Origin: DATHSN01 sp035464115
Lineage (GTDB): Bacteria; Actinomycetota; Acidimicrobiia; Acidimicrobiales; SKKL01
Assembly: GCA_035464115.1 (NCBI GenBank)
Contig: DATHSN010000103.1
Location: forward strand, 1 to 31,264
Length of the DNA stretch: 31,264 nucleotides
Direction: 5' to 3'
The notes beneath the pieces are model-generated. The model ran no database searches. It was not told where the DNA came from and worked only from the letters and a program-made list of their open reading frames with translations. Shown one piece after another: positions 7,631 to 15,196 of this stretch (position 1 is the first letter of the stretch; every line of letters begins with the position of its first letter). Position numbers and translations under genes: made by a program.

Positions 7631-8947
7631 GTGGCCCACACGCACTCCCACGACCTCGGCGGGCCCTCGCTGGCGGGGCCGCGGGCGCGCCGGGCCGTCA
7701 TCGCCGCCCTGGCGGTGGCGGCGCTCGCCACCCTCGTCGGGCTGGTGCTGCTCTGGCCCGGTGAGGTCACCACCGGTGGGGGTCCCGACGGTGGGAGCGC
7801 CGCCGGGTTCGACGCCGAGCTGCTCGACGCCACCGTCACCGCCATCGAGCCGGTGCCGTGCACCGGCGTGGGCGACACCAGCAGCGTGCGCTGCGAGCTG
7901 GTGCGCGCCGAGCTCACCGAGGGCCCCGACCGTGGCGCCGAGGCCACCTTCGAGCTGGTGGTCGGGGGCGGCGCGCCCGAGCTGGCCCGCGGCGACCGCA
8001 TCGTCGTGTCGTACACCGCCACCGCCCCGCCCGAGCTCGCCTACCAGCTCGCCGACTTCCAGCGCACCACCCCCCTGCTCGTGCTCGCCGCCCTGTTCGG
8101 GGTGTCGGTGGTGGCGCTCGGCCGCTGGCGGGGGCTGCGGGCCCTGATCGGTGTGGGCGTCAGCCTGGCGGTGCTCGGGGCCTTCCTCCTCCCCGCCCTG
8201 CTCGACGGGCGCGATCCCCTGCTGACCGCGCTGGTGGGCGCGGCCGCCATCGCGTTCGTGTCGCTGTTCCTCGCCCACGGGGTGAACGTGCGCACCGCCG
8301 TCGCCCTGCTCGGGGCACTGGTCGCGCTGGGCATCACCGGCGCGCTCGGCGCGGTGTTCATCACCGCCACCCGCCTCACCGGGCTGGCCGACGAGGACGC
8401 CACCCTGCTGCGCCTGGCAGGTGGCAGCGTCGACGCCGAGGGCCTCCTGCTCGCCGGGATCATCATCGGCGCCATGGGCGTGCTCGACGACGTCACCGTC
8501 ACCCAGGTGGCCACCACCTGGGAGCTCAAGCGGGCCGCCCCCGGGTTCGGACCCCTCGAGCTGTACCGGCGGGCGGTGCGGGTCGGGCGCGACCACATCG
8601 CCTCGACGGTCAACACGCTGGTGCTGGCCTACGCCGGCGCGTCGCTGCCGCTGCTGTTGCTGTTCACCCAGGTCGAGCGCTCGGTCGGCGACGTGATCAC
8701 CGGCGAGGTCGTGGCCACCGAGGTGGTGCGCACCCTGGTGGGCAGCATCGGGCTGATCGCCGCGGTCCCGCTCACCACCGCGCTGGCCGCCCTGGTGCTC
8801 GGCGGCGCGCCTGCACCGGGGCCCGACGGCACCGTCGACGAGGAGGTCCCCGCCGAGCTGCGACGACCGCGACGGCGCCGTCGGCGACGCGACCCGTTCT
8901 GGGACGACTTGCCGAACGACGAGGCGACGGGTTTCCTGAACCAGTGA
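7631..8947 (+). CDS. YibE/F family membrane protein
   Basis: 438 residues. The N-terminus reads VAHTHSHD, a HxHxH cluster, before a first hydrophobic segment (about 22-42). A soluble, probably extracytoplasmic domain of about 100 residues follows, then about seven more hydrophobic segments between residues 146 and 393. The charged motif MGVLDDVTVTQVATTWEL between segments is characteristic of YibE/F proteins. The C-terminus is an Arg-rich cytoplasmic tail. The biochemical role of the family is not established; a transporter or channel-like role is often suspected. The position just after a Fur/Zur-type gene and the His cluster hint at metals. The GTG start is ambiguous in strength, with no strong Shine-Dalgarno sequence. 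Its stop overlaps the RF3 start as GTGA. Confidence 0.87.
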   Translation: MAHTHSHDLGGPSLAGPRARRAVIAALAVAALATLVGLVLLWPGEVTTGGGPDGGSAAGFDAELLDATVTAIEPVPCTGVGDTSSVRCELVRAELTEGPDRGAEATFELVVGGGAPELARGDRIVVSYTATAPPELAYQLADFQRTTPLLVLAALFGVSVVALGRWRGLRALIGVGVSLAVLGAFLLPALLDGRDPLLTALVGAAAIAFVSLFLAHGVNVRTAVALLGALVALGITGALGAVFITATRLTGLADEDATLLRLAGGSVDAEGLLLAGIIIGAMGVLDDVTVTQVATTWELKRAAPGFGPLELYRRAVRVGRDHIASTVNTLVLAYAGASLPLLLLFTQVERSVGDVITGEVVATEVVRTLVGSIGLIAAVPLTTALAALVLGGAPAPGPDGTVDEEVPAELRRPRRRRRRRDPFWDDLPNDEATGFLNQ

Positions 8948-10533
8948 CCGACCCCGCCGTCGAGGCCGCCCGCCGCCGCACCTTCGCCATCATCAGCCAC
9001 CCCGACGCGGGCAAGACCACGCTCACCGAGAAGTTCCTCCTCTACGGCGGGGCGCTCACGAGCGAGGCGGGCGCGGTGAAGGCCAAGTCCGGGCGGCGCT
9101 CGGCCACGTCGGACTGGATGGACCTCGAGCAGAAGCGCGGCATCTCCATCACCTCCACCGCGCTGCAGTTCCCGTACCGCGGCCAGGTGATCAACCTGCT
9201 CGACACACCCGGTCACCGCGACTTCTCCGAGGACACCTACCGGGTGCTCGCCGCCGCCGACGCCGCGGTGATGGTGCTCGACGCGGCGAAGGGCATCGAG
9301 CCCCAGACCCTGAAGCTGTTCGAGGTCTGCCGTCAGCGCAACCTGCCGCTGCTCACCTTCATCAACAAGTGGGACCGCCCCGGGCGCGAGCCCCTCGAGC
9401 TGCTCGACCAGATCGAGGAGCTGCTCGACATCGTCCCCACCCCGGTCACCTGGCCGGTCGGCATCGCCGGCGACTTCCGCGGCGTCGTCGACCGTCGCGA
9501 CGGTGGCTTCATCCGGTTCACCCGCACCGCCCGGGGCTCCACGATGGCCGGCGAGGAGGTCGTCGACGCCGAGCGGGCCGCCGTCGAGGAGGGCGCGTCC
9601 TACGTCGCCGCCACCGAGGAGCTCGAGCTGCTCGGGGCGGTCGGGGCCGACCTCGACCTCAAGGCGTTCCGCCACGGCGACACCACACCGGTGTTCTTCG
9701 GGTCGGCGCTCACCAACTTCGGCGTGCGCCTGCTGCTCGACGGGGTGGTCGACCTGGCCCCGTCGCCCGAGCCCCGCATCGACGTGGCCGGCGCACCCCG
9801 CCCGCTCGCCGCCCCCTTCTCGGGGTTCGTGTTCAAGGTGCAGGCCAACATGGACCGCTCGCACCGCGACCGGTTGGCCTTCTTCCGGGTCTGCTCGGGC
9901 CACTTCGAGCGGGGCATGGTCGTCACCCTCGACCGCACCGGCCGACCGTTCGCCACCAAGTACGCCCAGCAGGTGTTCGGCCAGGAGCGCGAGACCATCG
10001 ACGACGCCTACCCCGGCGACGTGGTCGGCCTCGTCAACGCCACCGACGTGCGCATCGGCGACACGCTGTGGTTCGAGGAGCCGGTGAGCTTCCCGGGCAT
10101 CCCCGCCTTCGCCCCCACCCACTTCTCGGTGGCCCGGGTGCGCGACACCAGCCGGTTCAAGCAGTTCCGGTCCGGCATCGCCCAGCTCGACGAGGAGGGC
10201 GTGGTGCAGATCCTGCGCGACCCCGACATCGGCGACCAGGCGCCGGTGCTGGCCGCGGTCGGCCCCATGCAGTTCGAGGTGGCCGTGCACCGCCTCCAGA
10301 CCGAGTTCGGCGCCCCCGTCGAGCTGTCGCCGACGGCCTACACCGTCGCCCGCCTCACCGACGCCGAGAGCGAGCCGGCGCTGCGCGCCATGCGCGGCGT
10401 CGACGTGCTCCGACGCTCCGACGGCGCCCGCCTCGCGCTGTTCGAGTCGCGCTACTGGCTCGAGCGCGTCGAGGGCGACCACCCCGAGCTCCGCCTCGAC
10501 CGGCTCGTCGCCGAAGGGGTCCCCCAGCGGTGA
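8944..10533 (+). CDS. prfC: Peptide chain release factor 3 (RF3 GTPase)
   Basis: 529 residues, the same length as the classical RF3. The G domain starts at once: P-loop SHPDAGKTT (18-26, with the RF3-type Pro where EF-G has a different residue), KRGISITST (switch I/G2 region), DTPGHRDFSEDTYR (G3) and NKWDRPG (G4). Domain II (FVFKVQANMD, HRDRLAFFRVCSG) and domain III (GPMQFEVAVHRLQTEFG) follow in the usual order. RF3 uses GTP to recycle RF1/RF2 from the ribosome after peptide release and helps quality control after mismatches. The GTG at 8944 overlaps the YibE/F stop by 4 bp, so the two are probably co-translated, although no functional link is known. Confidence 0.95.
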   Translation: MTDPAVEAARRRTFAIISHPDAGKTTLTEKFLLYGGALTSEAGAVKAKSGRRSATSDWMDLEQKRGISITSTALQFPYRGQVINLLDTPGHRDFSEDTYRVLAAADAAVMVLDAAKGIEPQTLKLFEVCRQRNLPLLTFINKWDRPGREPLELLDQIEELLDIVPTPVTWPVGIAGDFRGVVDRRDGGFIRFTRTARGSTMAGEEVVDAERAAVEEGASYVAATEELELLGAVGADLDLKAFRHGDTTPVFFGSALTNFGVRLLLDGVVDLAPSPEPRIDVAGAPRPLAAPFSGFVFKVQANMDRSHRDRLAFFRVCSGHFERGMVVTLDRTGRPFATKYAQQVFGQERETIDDAYPGDVVGLVNATDVRIGDTLWFEEPVSFPGIPAFAPTHFSVARVRDTSRFKQFRSGIAQLDEEGVVQILRDPDIGDQAPVLAAVGPMQFEVAVHRLQTEFGAPVELSPTAYTVARLTDAESEPALRAMRGVDVLRRSDGARLALFESRYWLERVEGDHPELRLDRLVAEGVPQR

Positions 10534-10537
10534 GCCG

Positions 10538-12124
10538 GTGACGGCCCCCCGACCCGGACCCGACCTGCGGCTGCTGGCCGCCCGCCAGCCGCCGCGCCGC
10601 CGCCGGCGCCGCACCTACCTGCTGCGACGGGTGCTCGTCGGCGTCGTCGCGCTGGCCGTGCTCGGCGGCATCGGGATGGGAGCCTGGCTCGGCGTGGGCG
10701 CCCTGCTCGGCGACGACGAACCGTCGCCGCTCACCCTCGAGGGCGAGCGGGTCATCGCCACCCTCGCCGCCATCGACCCGATCGGGTGGCCGCGGTGGGC
10801 CGATCCGGTGGCGCCGGGCACCCCCCTCGCCGCCGAGGTCGACGGCCTCCTCACCTTCCGGGGCAACGCCTCGCGCTCGTTCCACGGCACCGGCCCGGTG
10901 CCGGCCGAGGCGCCCGCCGAGCGCTGGTCGTACCCGGCCTCGGGCGCCCTGTGCTCGTCGTCGACCGACCTCGGCTCGACCCGCGACTGGTGCGGCCTCG
11001 GGTGGACCGGCCAACCCGCGGTCGTCGAGCGCGACGACCGCACCTGGGTGGTGTTCGGCGCCTACGACGGCGCGGTGCACTTCGTCGACGGCGACACCGG
11101 CGAGAGCATCCTCCCGCCGTTCCCCACGGGCGACCTGGTGAAGGGCTCGGTCGCGGTCGATCCCGACGGCTTCCCCATCGTCTACGTGGGATCGCGCGAC
11201 GACCACCTGCGGGCCATCGCCATCGACGGCGACGCACCCCGCGAGCTGTGGCGCCTGTCGGCCCGCGACCTCTCCCCGGGGGTGTGGAACGACGACTGGG
11301 ACCCGTCGCCGCTCGTGATCGACGACGTGCTGCTCACCGCCAGCGAGAGCGGCCAGGTCCTCGCCGTCCGCCTCAACCGGGCGATCGGCGACGACGGCCT
11401 GGTGCGGGTCCGCCCGACCCTGCTCTGGAACGCCCCGGCGTGGGACGCCGAGCTGCTCACCGCGGTGGGCGACGCGGTGTCGTCGGTGGAGACGTCGGTC
11501 ACCGTGTCGGGCGACGTGCTCTACCACGCCTCGTCGGCCGGTCTGGTCCAGGGCTGGGACCTCGGGCACCTCGCCCTCGGGGTCGAGCCCACCCGCGTGT
11601 TCCGCTACTGGGCCGGCGACGACATCGACGCCTCGGTGGTGGCCGACGACGAGGGGATGCTCTACGTGGGCGTGGAGTTCGAGCGGCTCAACGAGCGCTC
11701 GCGCCAGGTCGGCCAGGTCCTCAAGCTCGACCCGTCACGCGGCGACGACCCGCTGGTGTGGTCGGTGCCGGTGGCCGCCTACGAGGGCGACGGCGTGTGG
11801 GGCACGCCCGCCGTGCACCGCGACATCGTGATCGCCCCCACCGACTCGGGTCGGGTGCTCGGCATCGACCGGGCCACCGGCGAGGTGCGCTGGGAGCTGT
11901 CGCTGTTCGGCCCGCTGTGGTCGTCGCCGGCGGTCGTCGACGACGTGCTCCTCCAGGGCGACTGCGGCGGCACCCTCCACGCCTTCGACCTGAGCGACAC
12001 CGCCGTGGCCCCACCGACGCTGTGGTCGACCGTGGTGGGCGGCTGCATCGAGGCCACCCCGGCGGTGTGGGAGGGCCGGATCTACGTCGGCACCCGGGCC
12101 GGCCAGGTCCACGCGCTGGGGTGA
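10538..12124 (+). CDS. Membrane-anchored PQQ-type beta-propeller protein
   Basis: 528 residues. An Arg-rich cytoplasmic N-terminus (PPRRRRRRTYLLRR) precedes one membrane segment (about 32-55), and the rest should lie outside. The outer part contains WD/PQQ-like blades with the repeated pattern 'YVGS..DHLRAI', 'SGQVLAVRL', 'SGRVLGIDRATGEVRWELSL', 'GTLHAFDL' and 'AGQVHAL', as in PQQ-binding-like/BamB-type propellers. No enzyme active site of a quinoprotein dehydrogenase is seen, so a binding or scaffold role is more likely than catalysis. Cys residues near CSSSTDLGSTRDWCG and GDCGG/GGCIE could form disulfides. It begins 4 bp after the RF3 stop and may be the last gene of that operon. Confidence 0.83.
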   Translation: MTAPRPGPDLRLLAARQPPRRRRRRTYLLRRVLVGVVALAVLGGIGMGAWLGVGALLGDDEPSPLTLEGERVIATLAAIDPIGWPRWADPVAPGTPLAAEVDGLLTFRGNASRSFHGTGPVPAEAPAERWSYPASGALCSSSTDLGSTRDWCGLGWTGQPAVVERDDRTWVVFGAYDGAVHFVDGDTGESILPPFPTGDLVKGSVAVDPDGFPIVYVGSRDDHLRAIAIDGDAPRELWRLSARDLSPGVWNDDWDPSPLVIDDVLLTASESGQVLAVRLNRAIGDDGLVRVRPTLLWNAPAWDAELLTAVGDAVSSVETSVTVSGDVLYHASSAGLVQGWDLGHLALGVEPTRVFRYWAGDDIDASVVADDEGMLYVGVEFERLNERSRQVGQVLKLDPSRGDDPLVWSVPVAAYEGDGVWGTPAVHRDIVIAPTDSGRVLGIDRATGEVRWELSLFGPLWSSPAVVDDVLLQGDCGGTLHAFDLSDTAVAPPTLWSTVVGGCIEATPAVWEGRIYVGTRAGQVHALG

Positions 12125-12172
12125 CGCCGCAGCGGGTAGGAAGAGACACCCGCCGCTCGACCAGGAGGCCCC

Positions 12173-12535
12173 GTGCCCAGGCTCATCCCCACCCCTGTCA
12201 CCGTCACCGCCGTCGGTGAGCCACCCAAGTCGATCGCCGAGTACGTCGGACGGGCCAGCACCGGCGACGAGTCCGTCAGCGTCGCCTGGATGCGCAGCCC
12301 CGCCGGGTGGCGCGAGCCGGCCCAGACACCGGAGTTCGACGAGTACACCGTGGTGATCTCCGGGTCGCTCCTCGTCGAGCACGACGGCGGCACCGACGTG
12401 GTGGCCGGCGGCCAGGCCATCGCCGTGGCCGCCGGCGAGCGGGTCCGCTACAGCACCCCCGACGGCGCCGAGTACCTCGCCATCTGCCTCCCCGCCTTCT
12501 CCCCCGACACCGTCCACCGCGACGCCGAGGGGTGA
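12173..12535 (+). CDS. Single-domain cupin protein
   Basis: 120 residues. The pattern FDEYTVVISGSLLVEHDGG followed by VVAGGQAIAVAAGERVRYSTP is a single cupin barrel. The first cupin motif normally carries two metal-binding His (HxH); the matching region REPAQTPEFDEY has none, so metal binding is doubtful and the role may be ligand binding. It starts at a GTG with a strong Shine-Dalgarno sequence AGGAGG (12163-12168) 4 bases upstream. It precedes the SRPBCC/TetR pair by 32 bp but that pair has its own promoter. Substrate unknown. Confidence 0.8.
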   Translation: MPRLIPTPVTVTAVGEPPKSIAEYVGRASTGDESVSVAWMRSPAGWREPAQTPEFDEYTVVISGSLLVEHDGGTDVVAGGQAIAVAAGERVRYSTPDGAEYLAICLPAFSPDTVHRDAEG

Positions 12536-12550
12536 CACGACGGTCGGGTT

Positions 12551-12570
12551 CATGTACCGTTTGGTACATG
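12551..12570. promoter_or_regulatory. 20-bp palindrome: TetR-type operator overlapping promoter and start codon
   Basis: The sequence is CATGTACC-N4-GGTACATG, a perfect inverted repeat with 8-bp arms and spacer GTTT. The final ATG is the start codon of the SRPBCC gene. TACCGT (12555-12560) inside it fits a -10 box and ends 7 bases before that ATG, so a bound repressor would block both the promoter and the start of a leaderless transcript. The TetR gene directly downstream is the obvious candidate regulator; the symmetry and length are typical of TetR operators. Confidence 0.75.
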
Positions 12571-13014
12571 ATCACCGAGACCAGCATCGAGATCGAGGCC
12601 CCGGCCGGCGTCGTGTGGGACGTGTTCGCCGACGTCGAGCGGTGGCCCGAGTGGACCGAGTCCGTCGACGCGCTCACCGCGCTGGACGGACCCGACCTCG
12701 TCGTGGGGAACCGCTTCGAGATCCGCCAGCCCCGCTTCCCCCGCCTCGTGTGGGAGGTCACCGCGGTCGAGCCCGGCGTGTCGTGGACCTGGCGGCAGCG
12801 CTCGCCGGGCGGCACCACCCTCGCCACCCACGAGATCGAGCCGCTCGGCGCGGCGTGCGCGCTCGTGCGCCAGCGCATCGACCAGCGGGGCCCGTTGGGC
12901 ACGCTCGTCGGGCGCCTCACCCGGGGCACCACCCGCCGGTACCTGGCGATGGAGGCCGCCGGCCTGAAGGCCGCCAGCGAGGCGCACGCCCGCACCGATG
13001 CCCCGCCCGCCTGA
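12568..13014 (+). CDS. SRPBCC (START/Bet v1-like) family protein
   Basis: 148 residues. The N-terminal ITETSIEIEAPAGVVWDVFADVERWPEWT is the classic opening of polyketide-cyclase/dehydrase-type SRPBCC proteins, followed by GNRFEIRQPRFPRLVWEVTAVEP and a long C-terminal helix (TRRYLAMEAAGLKAAS). These proteins form a helix-grip pocket for hydrophobic ligands; no catalytic residue can be assigned. The ATG is the last part of a palindromic operator and no Shine-Dalgarno sequence is present, consistent with leaderless expression. It overlaps the TetR gene by 17 bp, so the pair is co-transcribed and probably auto-regulated. Confidence 0.88.
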   Translation: MITETSIEIEAPAGVVWDVFADVERWPEWTESVDALTALDGPDLVVGNRFEIRQPRFPRLVWEVTAVEPGVSWTWRQRSPGGTTLATHEIEPLGAACALVRQRIDQRGPLGTLVGRLTRGTTRRYLAMEAAGLKAASEAHARTDAPPA

Positions 13015-13534
13015 CGAGCACCGACGCCGGGAGCTGCTCGACGCCCTCATCGACGCGGTGGCGAGCGGCGGGGTGGGCACCCGCTCGCTCCGCGACCTGG
13101 CCGCCGCGGTGGGCCCCAGCCACCGGAGGCTGCTGCACCACTTCGGCTCACGGGACGAGCTGCTGCTGGCGATCGTCACCGAGGTGGAGCGCCGCCAGGC
13201 CGCCACGCTCCCCCACCTCCCCGACCACCCGGCCGATGCGGTGGCCGCCATGTGGGCCGACCTCCGACGACCCGAGCTGCGGCCGTTCGAGCGCCTCTTC
13301 TTCGAGTGCTACGCCCGCGCCGCGCAGGGCGAGGAGCCCTTCGCCCGCCTGCTCCCGGGCGCCGTCGACGGCTGGCTCGCGGCCGCCGACGCGTCCACCG
13401 GCGGAGCCGCCGACCCGGCGTTCGTCCGGCTCGGCCTGGCCGTCACCCGGGGGCTGCTCCTCGACCTGGTGGCCACCGGCGACGAGGCCGGAGTCGATGC
13501 CGCGGCGGCCCGCTTCGTCGCGCTGCTCCGCTGA
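12998..13534 (+). CDS. TetR-family transcriptional regulator
   Basis: 178 residues. The DNA-binding domain RRRELLDALIDAVASGGVGTRSLRDLAAAV and GPSHRRLLHHFGSRDELLLAIV (about 9-62) is a TetR helix-turn-helix, with HHF in place of the more common YYHF or YRHF. The C-terminal domain is helical and variable, as expected for ligand binding. The gene starts inside the SRPBCC gene. It likely represses its own operon through the palindrome at 12551-12570; the inducer may be the ligand handled by the SRPBCC protein, which is inference. Confidence 0.9.
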   Translation: MPRPPDEHRRRELLDALIDAVASGGVGTRSLRDLAAAVGPSHRRLLHHFGSRDELLLAIVTEVERRQAATLPHLPDHPADAVAAMWADLRRPELRPFERLFFECYARAAQGEEPFARLLPGAVDGWLAAADASTGGAADPAFVRLGLAVTRGLLLDLVATGDEAGVDAAAARFVALLR

Positions 13535-13545
13535 TCCCCCACCCC

Positions 13546-13596
13546 CGAACTGGCGAACGTCAGGTGCGGTTCCCGCACCTGGCGTTCGCCAGTTCG
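13546..13596. terminator. Long hairpin between convergent genes (24-bp arms)
   Basis: The arms are 13546-13569 and 13573-13596 with a 3-base loop TTC. Pairing is 24 of 24 in plus-strand RNA if one G-U pair is counted (T at 13560 against G at 13582). It begins 12 bases after the TetR stop and ends 24 bases before the nitroreductase stop, a suitable place for a bidirectional terminator. There is no U-run. The right arm ends in GTTCGCCAGTTCG, which recurs at 18305-18317, so it may belong to a dispersed palindromic element. Confidence 0.7.
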
Positions 13597-13619
13597 TTGG
13601 GGTCAGGTTCGCAGGGGAG

Positions 13620-14303
13620 TCACCCGAGCGTGAGGCCGTCGCCGTCGAAGCGGTCGATGCGGACCAGCTCGTCGACCGGCGCCCGGCGCAGGCGGGTGAT
13701 CTCCATCACCGGCCGGCCCAGCACGATGAGCGAGGCCACCGCCCACGGATCCGGGATGCCGAGCAGGTCGCGCACCCGCTGCTCCTCACGGCAGATGGCG
13801 GTCGTCATCACCCCGCCCCACCCCGCGTCGCGGGCGGCCAGCAGGATGTTGTGGCCGAACGGGTAGACCGACCCGCCGCCGACGATGCTCTGGCGGTCGA
13901 GGCCGTTGTCGAGCACCGCCAACCCGGTGAGGTCGGCGCAGACCACGAGCATCACCGGCACCTCGTCGAGGTGATCGGCGAGATCGCTCGGCGCCGGGGT
14001 GGCGCGGGCCGCGGCCAGGTCGACCGCCGGGCCGTGCCACCGCCGGTCGGGACCGGGCGCGAAGGGCACGAGCCCGGCCCGCACGTGGGCCACGTACTCG
14101 CGCCAGCCGAGCACGTAGGCGTCGCGGATGCCGCGGCGCAGCTCGGGGTCGCGCACGACGACCACCCGCCAGGGCTGGCGGTTCCCGCCGCTCGGGGCGA
14201 AGCGGGCCACGTCGAGGATGCCGTGGAGCACCTCGTCGGGCATGGCCTCGTCGGTGAAGTCCCGCGTGGCGGGCGTGGTGCGCATGACGTCGCGCAGCTC
14301 CAT
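13620..14303 (-). CDS. Nitroreductase family protein
   Basis: 227 residues. The start ELRDVMRTTPATRDFTDE and ARFAPSGGNRQPWRVVVVRD are the FMN-binding N-terminal motifs (Arg pair and SGGNxQPW) of the nitroreductase family; GWGGVMTTAICREEQRVRDLLGIPD is the second FMN-contact region. Such enzymes use FMN and NAD(P)H to reduce nitro groups, quinones or enones in the cytoplasm, usually as dimers. The physiological substrate cannot be read from sequence. It is the last gene of the minus-strand cluster, 3 bp after the SCO6745-like gene, and with the Rv2466c-like gene suggests reductive detoxification. Confidence 0.9.
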   Translation of the reverse strand: MELRDVMRTTPATRDFTDEAMPDEVLHGILDVARFAPSGGNRQPWRVVVVRDPELRRGIRDAYVLGWREYVAHVRAGLVPFAPGPDRRWHGPAVDLAAARATPAPSDLADHLDEVPVMLVVCADLTGLAVLDNGLDRQSIVGGGSVYPFGHNILLAARDAGWGGVMTTAICREEQRVRDLLGIPDPWAVASLIVLGRPVMEITRLRRAPVDELVRIDRFDGDGLTLG

Positions 14304-14306
14304 GGC

Positions 14307-15194
14307 TCAGCGCCCCCCGGCCTGGATCGGTGAGCCCGCCGGGTACCCGCCACCCGCCACGATGGCGGCCGACCAGGGCCCGATGAGCCCGAGCAGCTCG
14401 TCGAGGTCGTCGCCGAGCGCACCCAGCACCGCTGCCTCCTGGCGGTCGGTGGCCACCTCGATGGCCTCCCGCAGCTCGCGCCCCGCCGGCGTCAGGGCGC
14501 CGTCGGCGAGCAGGCCCCGCGCGACGAGCCGTTCCTCGCCCGCGTCGAGCGCGTCGCGGCTCCACCCGCGGGTGCGCGAGTAGCTCTTCAGCGGCAAGCC
14601 CGCGTAGAGATCGGTGAGCAGGCAGATCTCGACCGGATCGACGCCGGCCGACGTCCAGGCCACCACGTGGGAGTCGCCCCGGTGCTCGCGCACCAGGTCG
14701 GCCGCCCGGAACAGCCCGCCCAGCGGATCGTCGGGCCACGGGAGCGACCGCAGGCCGGCGAACAGGTGGTGGCCGGCGAGGTCGGCGGCGTCGGCGGCCC
14801 GCCGGAGCAGCTCGGTGGCGCGGCCCACGCCGTCGGGGCGCCCGATGAGCCGCTCGAGCGAGCGGGTGGTGCCGTCGAGGCGGGCGGCGAGCACGGCGTC
14901 GCGACCGGCGATCTCCCAGCCCCGGCTGACGGCCGGGATCACCACGCGCGGGTCGAACACGCCGAACGCGGCGACGACCATCTCACCGGGCACCGGCCCC
15001 ATGGCCGCGCCGCGGCTGGTGAAGTAGGCCACGGGGTCGGGGCCGGCGACGCCCGCCCACTCGCCCGGGCTGGGGTCGAACCCCAGGTCGACGTAGGCGT
15101 CGTGCGCCTCGGTGGAGAAGTAGACGTGGCCGGCGAGCGGCTCGAGCGCGTCGCGCAGCGCCCGTCCCCGTCGGCTCAGCTCGGCCAGCTCCAT
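14307..15194 (-). CDS. SCO6745-family protein (helical, unknown function)
   Basis: 295 residues, almost entirely alpha-helical by composition. The opening LSRRGRALRDALEPLAGHVYFSTEAHDAYVDLGF and the stretch YFTSRGAAMGPVPGEMVVAAFGVFDP match the actinobacterial SCO6745 family. The C-terminal third (SRTRGWSRDALDAGEERLVARGLLADGALTPAGRELREAIE) looks like a winged-helix module of the MarR type, though no DNA-binding function is established. It is flanked within 2-3 bp by a DsbA-type gene and a nitroreductase gene, so it is part of the same transcript. Function unknown. Confidence 0.82.
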   Translation of the reverse strand: MELAELSRRGRALRDALEPLAGHVYFSTEAHDAYVDLGFDPSPGEWAGVAGPDPVAYFTSRGAAMGPVPGEMVVAAFGVFDPRVVIPAVSRGWEIAGRDAVLAARLDGTTRSLERLIGRPDGVGRATELLRRAADAADLAGHHLFAGLRSLPWPDDPLGGLFRAADLVREHRGDSHVVAWTSAGVDPVEICLLTDLYAGLPLKSYSRTRGWSRDALDAGEERLVARGLLADGALTPAGRELREAIEVATDRQEAAVLGALGDDLDELLGLIGPWSAAIVAGGGYPAGSPIQAGGR

Positions 15195-15196
15195 CG

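Noticed and set aside
8629..10614. 661-codon minus-strand frame opposite RF3
   Set aside because: It is the antisense shadow of RF3, which matches its family along its whole length.
12130..12172. TAGGAA before the cupin gene as a -10 box
   Set aside because: It lacks the final T of TAnnnT and the gene has a strong Shine-Dalgarno sequence; it may be transcribed from further upstream.
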